NCBI GenBank assembly: GCA_022072225.1
Contig: JAJVIC010000002.1
Location: forward strand, 595,086-659,085
Reading direction: 5' to 3'
Source of the DNA: Bacteroidia bacterium
Lineage (GTDB): Bacteria; Bacteroidota; Bacteroidia; SXHM01
DNA: 64,000 nucleotides
Numbering within the stretch: the first letter of the stretch is position 1; every line of letters begins with the position of its first letter. Below, piece by piece: positions 33,281-41,356 of this stretch. The position numbers and the translations under genes were made by a program. The notes below the pieces were generated by a model that had not been told where the DNA came from, ran no database searches, and saw only the letters and a program-made list of their open reading frames with translations.

Positions 33281-33817
33281 TTAATTCCAGTTTCTGCTGT
33301 TTTTAAGTGTTGTAATGTGTGCCAGATGATGTTGGCAATGCCAGGAATAGAGTGCCAGTGTTTGTTTAAGACTGAATATCCTGCCGCTTTGAGGATGTAC
33401 AAATGTTTTTTCAAAATCTGCTGATGTCATGGCTTTAAGCAATACAACCCAGCGTGTGTGCAGTCCGTCAAGCATAGTAAGCGCAGCAGCAACAGGCATG
33501 GTTTTACTATCGGCAAGTTCGGCCCAACGCTCTTCAAAATAAGGCTTAATGGTTGGGTTCTCTTCCGTCAGTGCTAATTTAAAACGGATAAGGCTATTCA
33601 TGTGGCTGTCGGCACAATGGTTTACAACCTGTCTTATGGTCCATCCTTCGGGACGGTAAGGTGTGTCTAATTGTTCATTATTCAGTGCCTCCACTTCTTT
33701 TCTAAGCAATGAAGGGAAATTCTCAATATCTGAAATAAATGTGTTGATGCTTCCGCTTGTAAAGTCAGCTGGCATTTTAAACTTGCCAATCGGATATTTT
33801 AATTGTTCTAAATCCAT
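33281..33817 (-). CDS. YfiT-type DinB-fold metal-binding transferase/hydrolase
   Basis: 178 aa. Four-helix DinB superfamily with RPEGWTIRQVVNHCADSHMN (~55-74), RFKLALTEENPTIKPY and YSWHCQHHLAHI (~157-168). The histidines (H67, H160/H163 region) form the metal site. This is the pattern of YfiT, which in bacillithiol producers is a thiol S-transferase. In this organism the partner thiol is unknown. Often annotated as putative metal-dependent hydrolase. Confidence 0.9.
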   Translation of the reverse strand: MDLEQLKYPIGKFKMPADFTSGSINTFISDIENFPSLLRKEVEALNNEQLDTPYRPEGWTIRQVVNHCADSHMNSLIRFKLALTEENPTIKPYFEERWAELADSKTMPVAAALTMLDGLHTRWVVLLKAMTSADFEKTFVHPQSGRIFSLKQTLALYSWHCQHHLAHITTLKNSRNWN

Positions 33818-33819
33818 AC

Positions 33820-35226
33820 TTATTTGTTCAGTTCGTAGTCAATAATCTGTGAAACCTGTTCTGCACTGATTCGCTTCGAAATAATTTTCTGTTCCTTATT
33901 AAGAACATAAATTGATGGAAGGTTTTTTACATCATACAAGCCTTTAACTTCAACCGAATTTTCAAGTATAGACGCATTGATAAAGTTATCTCCGGTAAAT
34001 CCAATTTCCTCTGCAATTCCGCTGTAATCCATTAATTCAATTTCATAATTGGCACAAAGTGTAAGTATTTTAACACCATTGGATTTGTATTTATTTGCCA
34101 CCTTAATTAATTCAGAAGCTCCCTTGTCTCTGTTGCCGTATTTAGCATCCCAGAAGAACATCACAAGATAATCTGCTTTTATATCACTGAGTTTTTGTTT
34201 CTTGTTTTCACTGTCTGTCATTGTAAAGTCAGGTGCTTTTTTACCGATTAAAATTGGTTCCAGCTTTTTAGCATTATCACAGATCTTCTTCAGTTGTTCG
34301 GCATCAACCCAATCTGCTTTGCCACTGCAATACAATTTGTTGGCTATGTGTACATAACAGGCATCAAAACCTACAATTTGAGATTTCGCATATTCGTTAA
34401 GATAGTGAATGGCTAAAAATTTCAAATTCTCTTTTGATGCCGCTGCTTTTGCAAAAATTACATCTAATGATTTATTAATACTGTCGGCTTGCTGAACTGT
34501 TAAATCATTCATGTAAGAGTTAATTCTGTTTAACATCACAGGACTGTAGAACAGGCAGGGACTGCTGAAATCAACCGCATCAAAAAAATGTTGCCTGTAC
34601 CAGTAGAACTGTTTGTTTTTAACCTCCTGTTCAGTTCCCGTAAATTCCGGTAGTTCCGGATCTTCTGATGACTTGATGATTGCAACGCATGTCTTTTCTT
34701 TATGGTCGGCATACAATGAGTTTCTGTACTGCTTCAGTTTTTTGTCGAGTGACGCACGCTTTGTTTCAATTAACTGAGCTTTGGTATTATCTTCTTCTAA
34801 AGCTTTGTCCAGCGAATCACTGGCAGCTCTTATTATTCGCATAAAACTCAGGTAGTCGTAAAACACTTTATTCTCTGCCGAACCATCTGCTTTAAATGTT
34901 TCAGTCATATTGTTATAGTCTGTGCTGATGCTGAATAACTGATCGTCAGCAGGAACAATAAATTCAATAAAATCATTGTTGGGTTTGGTAACCAACATAT
35001 AAAGACCACAGTGCAAAGCGGTGTCGCCCTTAAATACAAATGAACCGTTTGCTCCTTTGGTGGCTGTTTGTTTGATGTATTGCTTATCGCCTAAATAATA
35101 AGCAAGGGTTAATTCACTTTCCTGATAATTGTAAACGGTTACATTGATAGTATAACCTTTCTGTGCTTTCAGTGTAAGCGGAAGCAAACACAGGATAATG
35201 CCAAACGCTATGAGTTGCTTCATCAT
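33820..35226 (-). CDS. Exported thioredoxin-like protein without CxxC
   Basis: 468 aa with a signal peptide (MMKQLIAFGIILCLLPLTLKA). An N-terminal DUF4369-like beta domain (~25-110) and a helical middle (~115-310) precede a C-terminal redoxin/TlpA-like domain (~325-465: GKKAPDFTMTDSENKKQKLS and VKGLYDVKNLPSIYVLNKE). The segment where a CxxC active site is expected reads FFWDAKYGNRDKG, with no cysteine. The domain therefore probably lacks disulfide-exchange activity and serves a structural or binding role. It lies head-to-tail with the M2 peptidase gene with no gap between stop and start. Confidence 0.87.
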   Translation of the reverse strand: MMKQLIAFGIILCLLPLTLKAQKGYTINVTVYNYQESELTLAYYLGDKQYIKQTATKGANGSFVFKGDTALHCGLYMLVTKPNNDFIEFIVPADDQLFSISTDYNNMTETFKADGSAENKVFYDYLSFMRIIRAASDSLDKALEEDNTKAQLIETKRASLDKKLKQYRNSLYADHKEKTCVAIIKSSEDPELPEFTGTEQEVKNKQFYWYRQHFFDAVDFSSPCLFYSPVMLNRINSYMNDLTVQQADSINKSLDVIFAKAAASKENLKFLAIHYLNEYAKSQIVGFDACYVHIANKLYCSGKADWVDAEQLKKICDNAKKLEPILIGKKAPDFTMTDSENKKQKLSDIKADYLVMFFWDAKYGNRDKGASELIKVANKYKSNGVKILTLCANYEIELMDYSGIAEEIGFTGDNFINASILENSVEVKGLYDVKNLPSIYVLNKEQKIISKRISAEQVSQIIDYELNK

Positions 35227-37047
35227 TTAGTTTACTTCTTCCAGCGTGTATTTTCTTCCTTCGTTTTCCTTTTTCAGGTAATCCATTAAAGGAGCAAAAT
35301 AATCCAGCATTGCTTTTGCGCTCAGGTCGCTGCCGGTTTGTTCTTTCAGGGCTGTTCTCCAATCTTTGCTTGCACCGGGATACATGATGTTTTCAATGAA
35401 TTTACCCACCTCGCGGTTTCCATAATAATTGGTAGCATGAGGGTCCTGATGCAGAATGTTTTTAGCAATATGGTCGTGCAACTGAAAGAGAAGAATAAAC
35501 GAAAGCGCGTAATCATAATACTGTGCAGCATCATCATTAATGTGAGTTTTGGTAGCAGCATCGCAGTATTCCTCACCGCGGACAGAAGGAGGAGCAATAC
35601 CCTGATACTTTGCTACAATCTCCCACCAGCGTTTGTTAAACTGATTGGCCGGAAGATTTTTTGAGTACAGTTCATATTCAAACATACTCATTGTTCCGGT
35701 GCTCCAGGGAATAAATACTACATAATTCAAGGCTTCTTTCAACAGCGTTTTCATGGTATCTGAAGGGGTATTGGCCGGAATTAACTCTAAGTTTTCAAGA
35801 AAAGGCTTTTGCATGGCAGCCATTCCCATAAGGCTTCCCAGTGCTTCGTGATAAGCACGGTTAGCCCCTTCGCGCAACAGAATGGGTACATCGGGATTGC
35901 TGTAGGTAAGATAATAATAAATATGTCCCAATTCATGATGCGATGTCTCGTACCACTCGCTGTTAGGCAATACACTCATCAATGAACGAACATCCTGATC
36001 ATAATCCATGTGCCATGCCGAAGCGTGGTTGTTCTTTTTATAGGTTGCATCAGCAGGAAGCGGGTATAAATCGCTTTTGTCATAGAACGAAGCAGGCAGT
36101 TCAGGAAAACCAAGGCTTACATAGAAACGCTCACCCTGTTTCACAATCCATTCGGCATCTTTAGTGCCTAAAATGCTGTCAAGGTTTACGCCTTCAACTT
36201 CCACTAATGCGCTCCAATCCTGTCCCCAACGGTTAGGCAACCAATGAGCAGGAATAAGGTCAGGAACTTTTTTCTGTCCGTATTTCTTTGCCAGTTCATA
36301 GCGTGCCCAGGTATGTAACTCTCGGTAAAGCGGAAATAACTCTTTGTTGAATTTTTTCAGCATCTCCAGCATTTCATCGGTGGTCATTCCATAGTCCGAA
36401 ACCTGGTATTCAAAGAAATCTTTGTAGCCCAAACCCTGAACCGTTTTGTTACGCAGGTTGCGCAAGTTAACCAATCCCGGCTTTAAACCTTTGCCCACTT
36501 CTTTGCTGCTTTCCCATGCCTGCAAACGTTTTACAAGATTTTTTTCTTCGGCAAGAATACCATCAAGGTCATTGGTGGTAACTGATTTTCCGTTCAGTTT
36601 AAAATCAAAACCGAACAGTTTTTCTGTCTGCGCAGTAGTTGCTTTTATCCGCTCCTTAACCAAGTCTTCCAGCGTTTGCGGATTGTTGGCTGCTTTGTAA
36701 AGTATGGCTTTGAGTTGTTTTACCTGTAGCTCGGTCAGCTTGTCTTTCTCTTTCAGAAATGCTGTTGCCGCATCAATGTTTTCTTTGCTGCCGGTAAACT
36801 TTGCCGTTTCTTCATTTGCCTTGTTGGTGGCAATGGCATTGGTGCTGTCGCCTTCCACAATTTTAGTGTTCGATGCCCATTCCGCTTCATTGGCAATGGT
36901 ACTGAGTTCTTTCAGTTTGTTGTTATAGCCATCAAGATAAGTCTGAACACTGTCGCGCAAGGCTTTGTCGGGGTCTTCAGCAGGTTTGTTTTCTCCGCAG
37001 GAAAAAAGGAAAACAGAGAAGGGGAGCATGTAAAGTAGTTTTTTCAT
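35227..37047 (-). CDS. M2-family (ACE-like) zinc dipeptidase, lipoprotein
   Basis: 606 aa. Lipoprotein signal (MKKLLYMLPFSVFLFSC). The M2 catalytic site is SHHELGHIYYYL (HExxH, ~375-386), with the downstream Glu in LREGANRAYHEALGSLMG (~399-416), which includes the usual EAxGS signature of the family. Length matches single-domain bacterial peptidases of the angiotensin-converting-enzyme family. These remove C-terminal dipeptides. Location is periplasm or cell surface. Directly followed by the cysteine-less thioredoxin-like gene, which may be in the same transcript. Confidence 0.93.
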   Translation of the reverse strand: MKKLLYMLPFSVFLFSCGENKPAEDPDKALRDSVQTYLDGYNNKLKELSTIANEAEWASNTKIVEGDSTNAIATNKANEETAKFTGSKENIDAATAFLKEKDKLTELQVKQLKAILYKAANNPQTLEDLVKERIKATTAQTEKLFGFDFKLNGKSVTTNDLDGILAEEKNLVKRLQAWESSKEVGKGLKPGLVNLRNLRNKTVQGLGYKDFFEYQVSDYGMTTDEMLEMLKKFNKELFPLYRELHTWARYELAKKYGQKKVPDLIPAHWLPNRWGQDWSALVEVEGVNLDSILGTKDAEWIVKQGERFYVSLGFPELPASFYDKSDLYPLPADATYKKNNHASAWHMDYDQDVRSLMSVLPNSEWYETSHHELGHIYYYLTYSNPDVPILLREGANRAYHEALGSLMGMAAMQKPFLENLELIPANTPSDTMKTLLKEALNYVVFIPWSTGTMSMFEYELYSKNLPANQFNKRWWEIVAKYQGIAPPSVRGEEYCDAATKTHINDDAAQYYDYALSFILLFQLHDHIAKNILHQDPHATNYYGNREVGKFIENIMYPGASKDWRTALKEQTGSDLSAKAMLDYFAPLMDYLKKENEGRKYTLEEVN

Positions 37048-37109
37048 AGTAGTTTTTTGTGGGTGGGCAAATGTAAAATAAATGTACTATTGAATGAACT
37101 AATTGAAAA

Positions 37110-37166
37110 CTTCTCGACTACGCTCGAAGTGACACACCAACTGTCACTTCGAGCGTAGTCGAGAAG
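37110..37166. repeat. Perfect 25-bp inverted repeat
   Basis: 37110-37134 pairs perfectly with 37142-37166 around a 7-nt loop (word TCGACTACGCTCGAAGTGACA). Two further hairpins follow: AAGCCCCTGCG/CGCAGAGGCTT (~37189-37215) and GTGAGCCG/CGGCTCAC (37228-37235 with 37244-37251), the last overlapping the stop of the next gene and suited to terminate it. The 25-bp element looks like a dispersed palindromic repeat. Confidence 0.85.
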
Positions 37167-37247
37167 CCAAAACCATCTATAAATAAAAAGCCCCTGCGCT
37201 TTTACACGCAGAGGCTTCCCCAACACCGTGAGCCGCTACCCAACGGC

Positions 37248-38576
37248 TCACTTTCCACCCATCGCCACTAACTTTTCTATGTCATTGTTTACGGTAAGTA
37301 TCAGCACCGATGTAGCTGTGCAGAACACCGGACTGGTAATGCAGTGATGCCCGTTCCAGCTGCCATCACGGTTTTGGATGCCCAACAGGGTGCCTGAGGT
37401 TTTGTCGTACCACTTTTTCCAATCAAGGTCTTTACCGATTATCATGGATTCACCTGTTTGAAGAAAGCTCAGGAACTCCTCACCACCATTGTTGCCAAAT
37501 CCGCTTGTAACATTGTCTTGCTGCGCCACTGTTTTTGCGGCATTGTAAACATTGTAGGAGGTTGCATATTTTTGTGCTTCGGCTTTTCCGTAACCAATCT
37601 GTTCTAAATTTTCGGTGCTTACTTCGGCATCTTCGGCTATTTTTCCTTCTTTTTTTGCTTTAATAAATTTTTCTTCCACGCTGCGTGCTTCTTTGGCACT
37701 GGCACGGGTTGAACTGGAAACAGAATACAATACCACACCTGCACCAAGGTCGGTATTTACTGCTCCTGTTTGCTCGTCAAAGTTTCCTTTCTGGAAGTCG
37801 CGCGACTTTTGCAAAACAACAGTATCAACTGCTATACCCTGTGCCTGTGCTGCCTCCAGTGCATTGTTGGCAAACGATGACTGCAATACACCTGCCCATC
37901 CCGAGCCCTGAAAACTGCCATTGGTATTTTGTGCCTTCTGTATTTTGGCAACACAGGTGTTCAGGCAATCTTTTACACGGGCTTTCATTTTTTCATCTTT
38001 TACATCGCTGTCCAGAATATTGGTAAGGAACTGCGAAGTAAGCACTACATCAATGTTTGCTCCCAGTTTGGTTTGTATTTGTGTTCCGGTAAGCGAGGTT
38101 ATGGTGGTAGTATTGCGGCCCGAGTTTTCTACCTGTTTCAATAAATATTCCAGTGCTTTGTTCAGTTCCTGCGAATATTCACCTGTATTTAAGGTGCTGC
38201 CGCTGCGCAGTAATGCCATGGCAACCATGGCTGTGGTGGCAGGGTCGGCCTGCACGGCATGTGGGTTCATTTCGCCCTGATTGGAGTGTGAGCCAGCTCC
38301 CCAGCCGCCATCCTGATGTTGTGCCCTGCCCAGAAAGGTGAGAGCCGACTTAACCGAAACGGTTACCTTTTGCGGTGTCTGGTAAACAAAATTACTGTCA
38401 AGAAATTCGCCTTCAAAAACGGTTTTAAATACACAGCCCTTGGCTTCATGTTTAGTGGAAGTGATTTGTTTTTCGTTGCGCTTCACTACCGATGAAGGTG
38501 TCTGGTAAGTGAATGCAAAAATTACAACAATAACCAGTATTGCTGTAACAGCCGGGATGATTTGTTTTGTTTTCAT
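37248..38576 (-). CDS. Prenyltransferase/squalene-oxidase-repeat protein, exported or anchored
   Basis: 442 aa. The N-terminal hydrophobic segment (~6-25) is a signal or membrane anchor. The remainder has alpha/alpha-barrel repeats of the squalene-cyclase type, with QW-like motifs such as AQHQDGGWGAG (~92-102), AQNTNGSFQGSGW (~215-227) and IQNRDGSWNGHHC (~400-412). Cyclase DxDD or prenyltransferase metal residues are not evident, so enzymatic activity is doubtful. A terpenoid-toroid scaffold, as in alpha-2-macroglobulin-like domains, is an alternative. Confidence 0.82.
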   Translation of the reverse strand: MKTKQIIPAVTAILVIVVIFAFTYQTPSSVVKRNEKQITSTKHEAKGCVFKTVFEGEFLDSNFVYQTPQKVTVSVKSALTFLGRAQHQDGGWGAGSHSNQGEMNPHAVQADPATTAMVAMALLRSGSTLNTGEYSQELNKALEYLLKQVENSGRNTTTITSLTGTQIQTKLGANIDVVLTSQFLTNILDSDVKDEKMKARVKDCLNTCVAKIQKAQNTNGSFQGSGWAGVLQSSFANNALEAAQAQGIAVDTVVLQKSRDFQKGNFDEQTGAVNTDLGAGVVLYSVSSSTRASAKEARSVEEKFIKAKKEGKIAEDAEVSTENLEQIGYGKAEAQKYATSYNVYNAAKTVAQQDNVTSGFGNNGGEEFLSFLQTGESMIIGKDLDWKKWYDKTSGTLLGIQNRDGSWNGHHCITSPVFCTATSVLILTVNNDIEKLVAMGGK

Positions 38577-38739
38577 TTGTTTAAATTATTTAGGTTAATA
38601 ATGGAGTAACGCACTTAGGATGCAGCATATTTTGCTATTCCATAAATTTTAAGAAATTTTAACAAATGGGGGAGTAGTTGGTCTTACCACTAAGACACTA
38701 AGAACACTAAGTTGCACTAAGGAAACATGTAGAAAAATC

Positions 38740-39705
38740 TTACTGCTCATCTACCAGCGTAACGCGGTAGCTGCCCTGCGTTTCGCTTTGATTAAACACA
38801 TTCAGAAATTGTTTGTAGCCGCCCAACTCTGCAATGGTAACCGTCATTTTTTGCCCCGGATTTAAAATAATGCCTATGCCGTTGTAAGGCTCATTTGCAC
38901 TGCCGGCAGTGTAGAAGAATAAGGTTTCGGTACCAAGGTTTTCAATCTCAAAAAGTTGTTCGCTGCTGAAATCATGCACGATGTTATGAACCTGCATAGC
39001 GTTAACAAATCCTTCAAATTCCAGGTCATCATCATCGGGATAAGCACCCCGCAGGGTTACAAGGTCAAAGAAGAGAGCAATTTGCTTTGAGTTGCTTCTG
39101 TAGATATGCATCAAATCACCAAGCACAGCATACATAGCCTCTGCGCAGGCAATACGTTGAAGTTCCAACTCAGCGCTTTTTTTCTTAACTATTCCTTCTA
39201 ATCCTTTCTGCTCCTTTCGAGCATCCATAATCAGATTATAGAAACCAACAATGTCAGATTTTACGGCAGCAAGGTCAGCATCCGCTCCTATACATTTAAT
39301 AAGTACAGCCAATGCTGTAACGCGTTCTTCAATCTCTCCTCTTTGAAATGGCTTGCGCAAATGAGGTAACAGACCTTGATATTTTTTCGATCCCCTGGCA
39401 TAAACAACCTGAATACGCACATCAAATGCTTCTATCTTAGCAGAACTTAATTCATTGAGTAGTTTATACACTTGAGCAGTAGCTCCTCTGTAAGCAGCTT
39501 TTTGGCTTTTCCATGCAGTATAAGCATCACCGTATGCCTGCCGCACAGGTGCAAAGAACAAATGAACAGGAAGTAGTTCAGGATTGCTTTGCTGCCCCCA
39601 CAGCTTACTGGCAGTGTTTACAGAAATAATATTCATTTTTTTATAACTACCCTTAGTGCCGTTATCAAAAGGGTTTTCGGTGAAAGGCCAAACAGGAGTA
39701 CTCAT
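38740..39705 (-). CDS. Hypothetical protein
   Basis: 321 aa, not recognised. No signal peptide. Mostly helical (~50-215), with a small beta-rich C-terminal domain (~240-321: EQLFEIENLGTETLFFYTAG, NPGQKMTVTIAELGG). The gene stands alone, its upstream side facing the 41-bp tandem repeat. Composition matches the chromosomal surroundings. Confidence 0.75.
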   Translation of the reverse strand: MSTPVWPFTENPFDNGTKGSYKKMNIISVNTASKLWGQQSNPELLPVHLFFAPVRQAYGDAYTAWKSQKAAYRGATAQVYKLLNELSSAKIEAFDVRIQVVYARGSKKYQGLLPHLRKPFQRGEIEERVTALAVLIKCIGADADLAAVKSDIVGFYNLIMDARKEQKGLEGIVKKKSAELELQRIACAEAMYAVLGDLMHIYRSNSKQIALFFDLVTLRGAYPDDDDLEFEGFVNAMQVHNIVHDFSSEQLFEIENLGTETLFFYTAGSANEPYNGIGIILNPGQKMTVTIAELGGYKQFLNVFNQSETQGSYRVTLVDEQ

Positions 39706-40294
39706 TTTCAGCTACATTTTAGGATTAGACATAAGCCGGTTACTATTATTAATAACGCAGCTATTTATCCTTTAGTATCGAATAGGAAAAATAATCTGCA
39801 ACAATGCCATCGGATGATACCGAACAGCGTTTTGCACTTGTATAATGTTGTTCCCTTTAAACATAATAGCGTTGGCATTTCGCCAACGTTGTTCGCCTTG
39901 AAGCCAATGTGGCTGGCATTTCGCCAATGATGTTCGGAACGATAGGATTATGCTTGGCATTTCGCCAATGACTTTGGGAACGATGGGATTATCATTGGCA
40001 TTTCGCCAACGGGTTTGGGAACGATGGGATTAACGTTGGCATTTTGCCAATGGGTTTAGGAACGATGGGATTAACGTTGGCATTTTGCCAATGGGTTTAG
40101 GAACGATGGGATTAACGTTGGCATTTCGCCAATAGGTTTGGGAACGATGGGATTAACGTTGGCGTGAATATTAACTTATTGGGAATTATGAAATCGGAGT
40201 TCTGGTAGTGTAAATCATTAATGACACAGCAGCAGGTCACATCTCCCTAAAAGGGTATTCTTAGCAGAACTAAATTAACTACTTTTACAATTCG
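39706..40294. other. Intergenic region with a 41-bp tandem repeat array
   Basis: 589 bp between two divergent genes. Apart from the tandem array at 39872-40163, it should hold both promoters. No TAnnTTTG box at consensus spacing was found by eye. No credible gene. Confidence 0.6.
39872..40163. repeat. Tandem repeat, 41-bp unit, seven copies
   Basis: Units begin at 39872, 39913, 39954, 39995, 40036, 40077 and 40118, with a partial eighth at 40159: period exactly 41 bp throughout. Each starts with the small hairpin TTGGC-ATTTC-GCCAA and continues GGAACGATGGGATTA. Copies 3-7 are nearly identical, 1-2 are diverged, so the array grew from the right side. 41 is not a multiple of three, arguing against coding. 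Confidence 0.95.
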
Positions 40295-41356
40295 ATGCTA
40301 ATGAAAAAGCAAACATCTGACTACAAACTGAAAGCAGGTTTATTTTTTGCGGTCATCCTTACATTAACAGCCTGCACCCCCCAAGCCGTTAACGATACCA
40401 ATCAGGTTGCCGATGATCGCATGTTGATTGTTTTATCTGCACCCTCCGTTAATGACAGTTATTACACCAGCGCGTTTCAACAGATTGTTGATTTTCAGAT
40501 TATGTATGCAAAAGCAATAATAGGAAACGATAATGTGGTGGTAATTACCGATGCTGCCACGCGACCTTATTACAAAAACAAGTTGCCCGATGATGTACTG
40601 ATTACAGCACCGGTTTATGATATCTGGATACGCGATTTCAGCACAGTAAATCCTTTAAATCCTGTTTCGTTCCGATATACCTGGGCTTCTATGACTCAGC
40701 AGGAAAGCGTTGAAGTGCAGAATAGTTTTAACACCTTTGCTGATTATTATAACATTGAGCGTAATACGTCTGCACTTTTACTGGATGGCGGCAATCTGGT
40801 AGATAATTACCATGGCAAGGTAATAACCACCACTCGCTTTATGACTGATAACGGACTGACAAAAGCAGAAGCAATTCAACAGTTGCAAACCTTACTGGGT
40901 GCAACCGAAGTTGCCATCATAGAACCGGACGAACCGGTACTTGCTCATGCAGACGGTATGGTAATGTGGGTTGATGAAAACACCTTGCTGGTAAATGATT
41001 ATTCAGATAATCCTCTATTCAGAACTGTTGTTATGGATGAACTTCAGGCGGCATTTCCCGGAACTGAACTAATTGAAGTTCCCGTTGTGTTTGAAAACAA
41101 TGGCTGGCCCGGATTTGAGTCTGCATGTGGGGTAAATATCAATTCAACTGTAACATTTAAAAATATCTATGTTCCTGTTTTTGAAATGCCGCATAGTGCT
41201 GATGCATTAAATGTAATTACTCAGCATACTACCAAAAATGTTATTGCCATCAATGCCGATAATGTTTGCCCTATGGGCGGAAGTGTAAGATGCCTTACGT
41301 GGCAGCTATCTGGTGATAACGCACGAAAACTGATTGAAGCAGCTCGGTTAGATTAA
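40295..41356 (+). CDS. Lipoprotein of the agmatine/peptidyl-arginine deiminase family
   Basis: 353 aa. Lipoprotein signal (LFFAVILTLTAC, Cys at ~27). The deiminase fold shows PVYDIWIRDFSTV (~104-116), LLDGGNLVDN (~161-170), AHADGMVMWVDENTLLVND (~218-236) and the C-terminal active-site Cys in CPMGGSVRCLTWQ (~328-340). PF04371 members hydrolyse guanidino groups (agmatine, or peptidyl-arginine in PPAD). A surface or periplasmic lipoprotein form is unusual for an agmatine deiminase and leaves peptidyl-arginine or free arginine compounds as possible substrates. ATG at 40301 is an alternative start. Confidence 0.9.
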   Translation: MLMKKQTSDYKLKAGLFFAVILTLTACTPQAVNDTNQVADDRMLIVLSAPSVNDSYYTSAFQQIVDFQIMYAKAIIGNDNVVVITDAATRPYYKNKLPDDVLITAPVYDIWIRDFSTVNPLNPVSFRYTWASMTQQESVEVQNSFNTFADYYNIERNTSALLLDGGNLVDNYHGKVITTTRFMTDNGLTKAEAIQQLQTLLGATEVAIIEPDEPVLAHADGMVMWVDENTLLVNDYSDNPLFRTVVMDELQAAFPGTELIEVPVVFENNGWPGFESACGVNINSTVTFKNIYVPVFEMPHSADALNVITQHTTKNVIAINADNVCPMGGSVRCLTWQLSGDNARKLIEAARLD

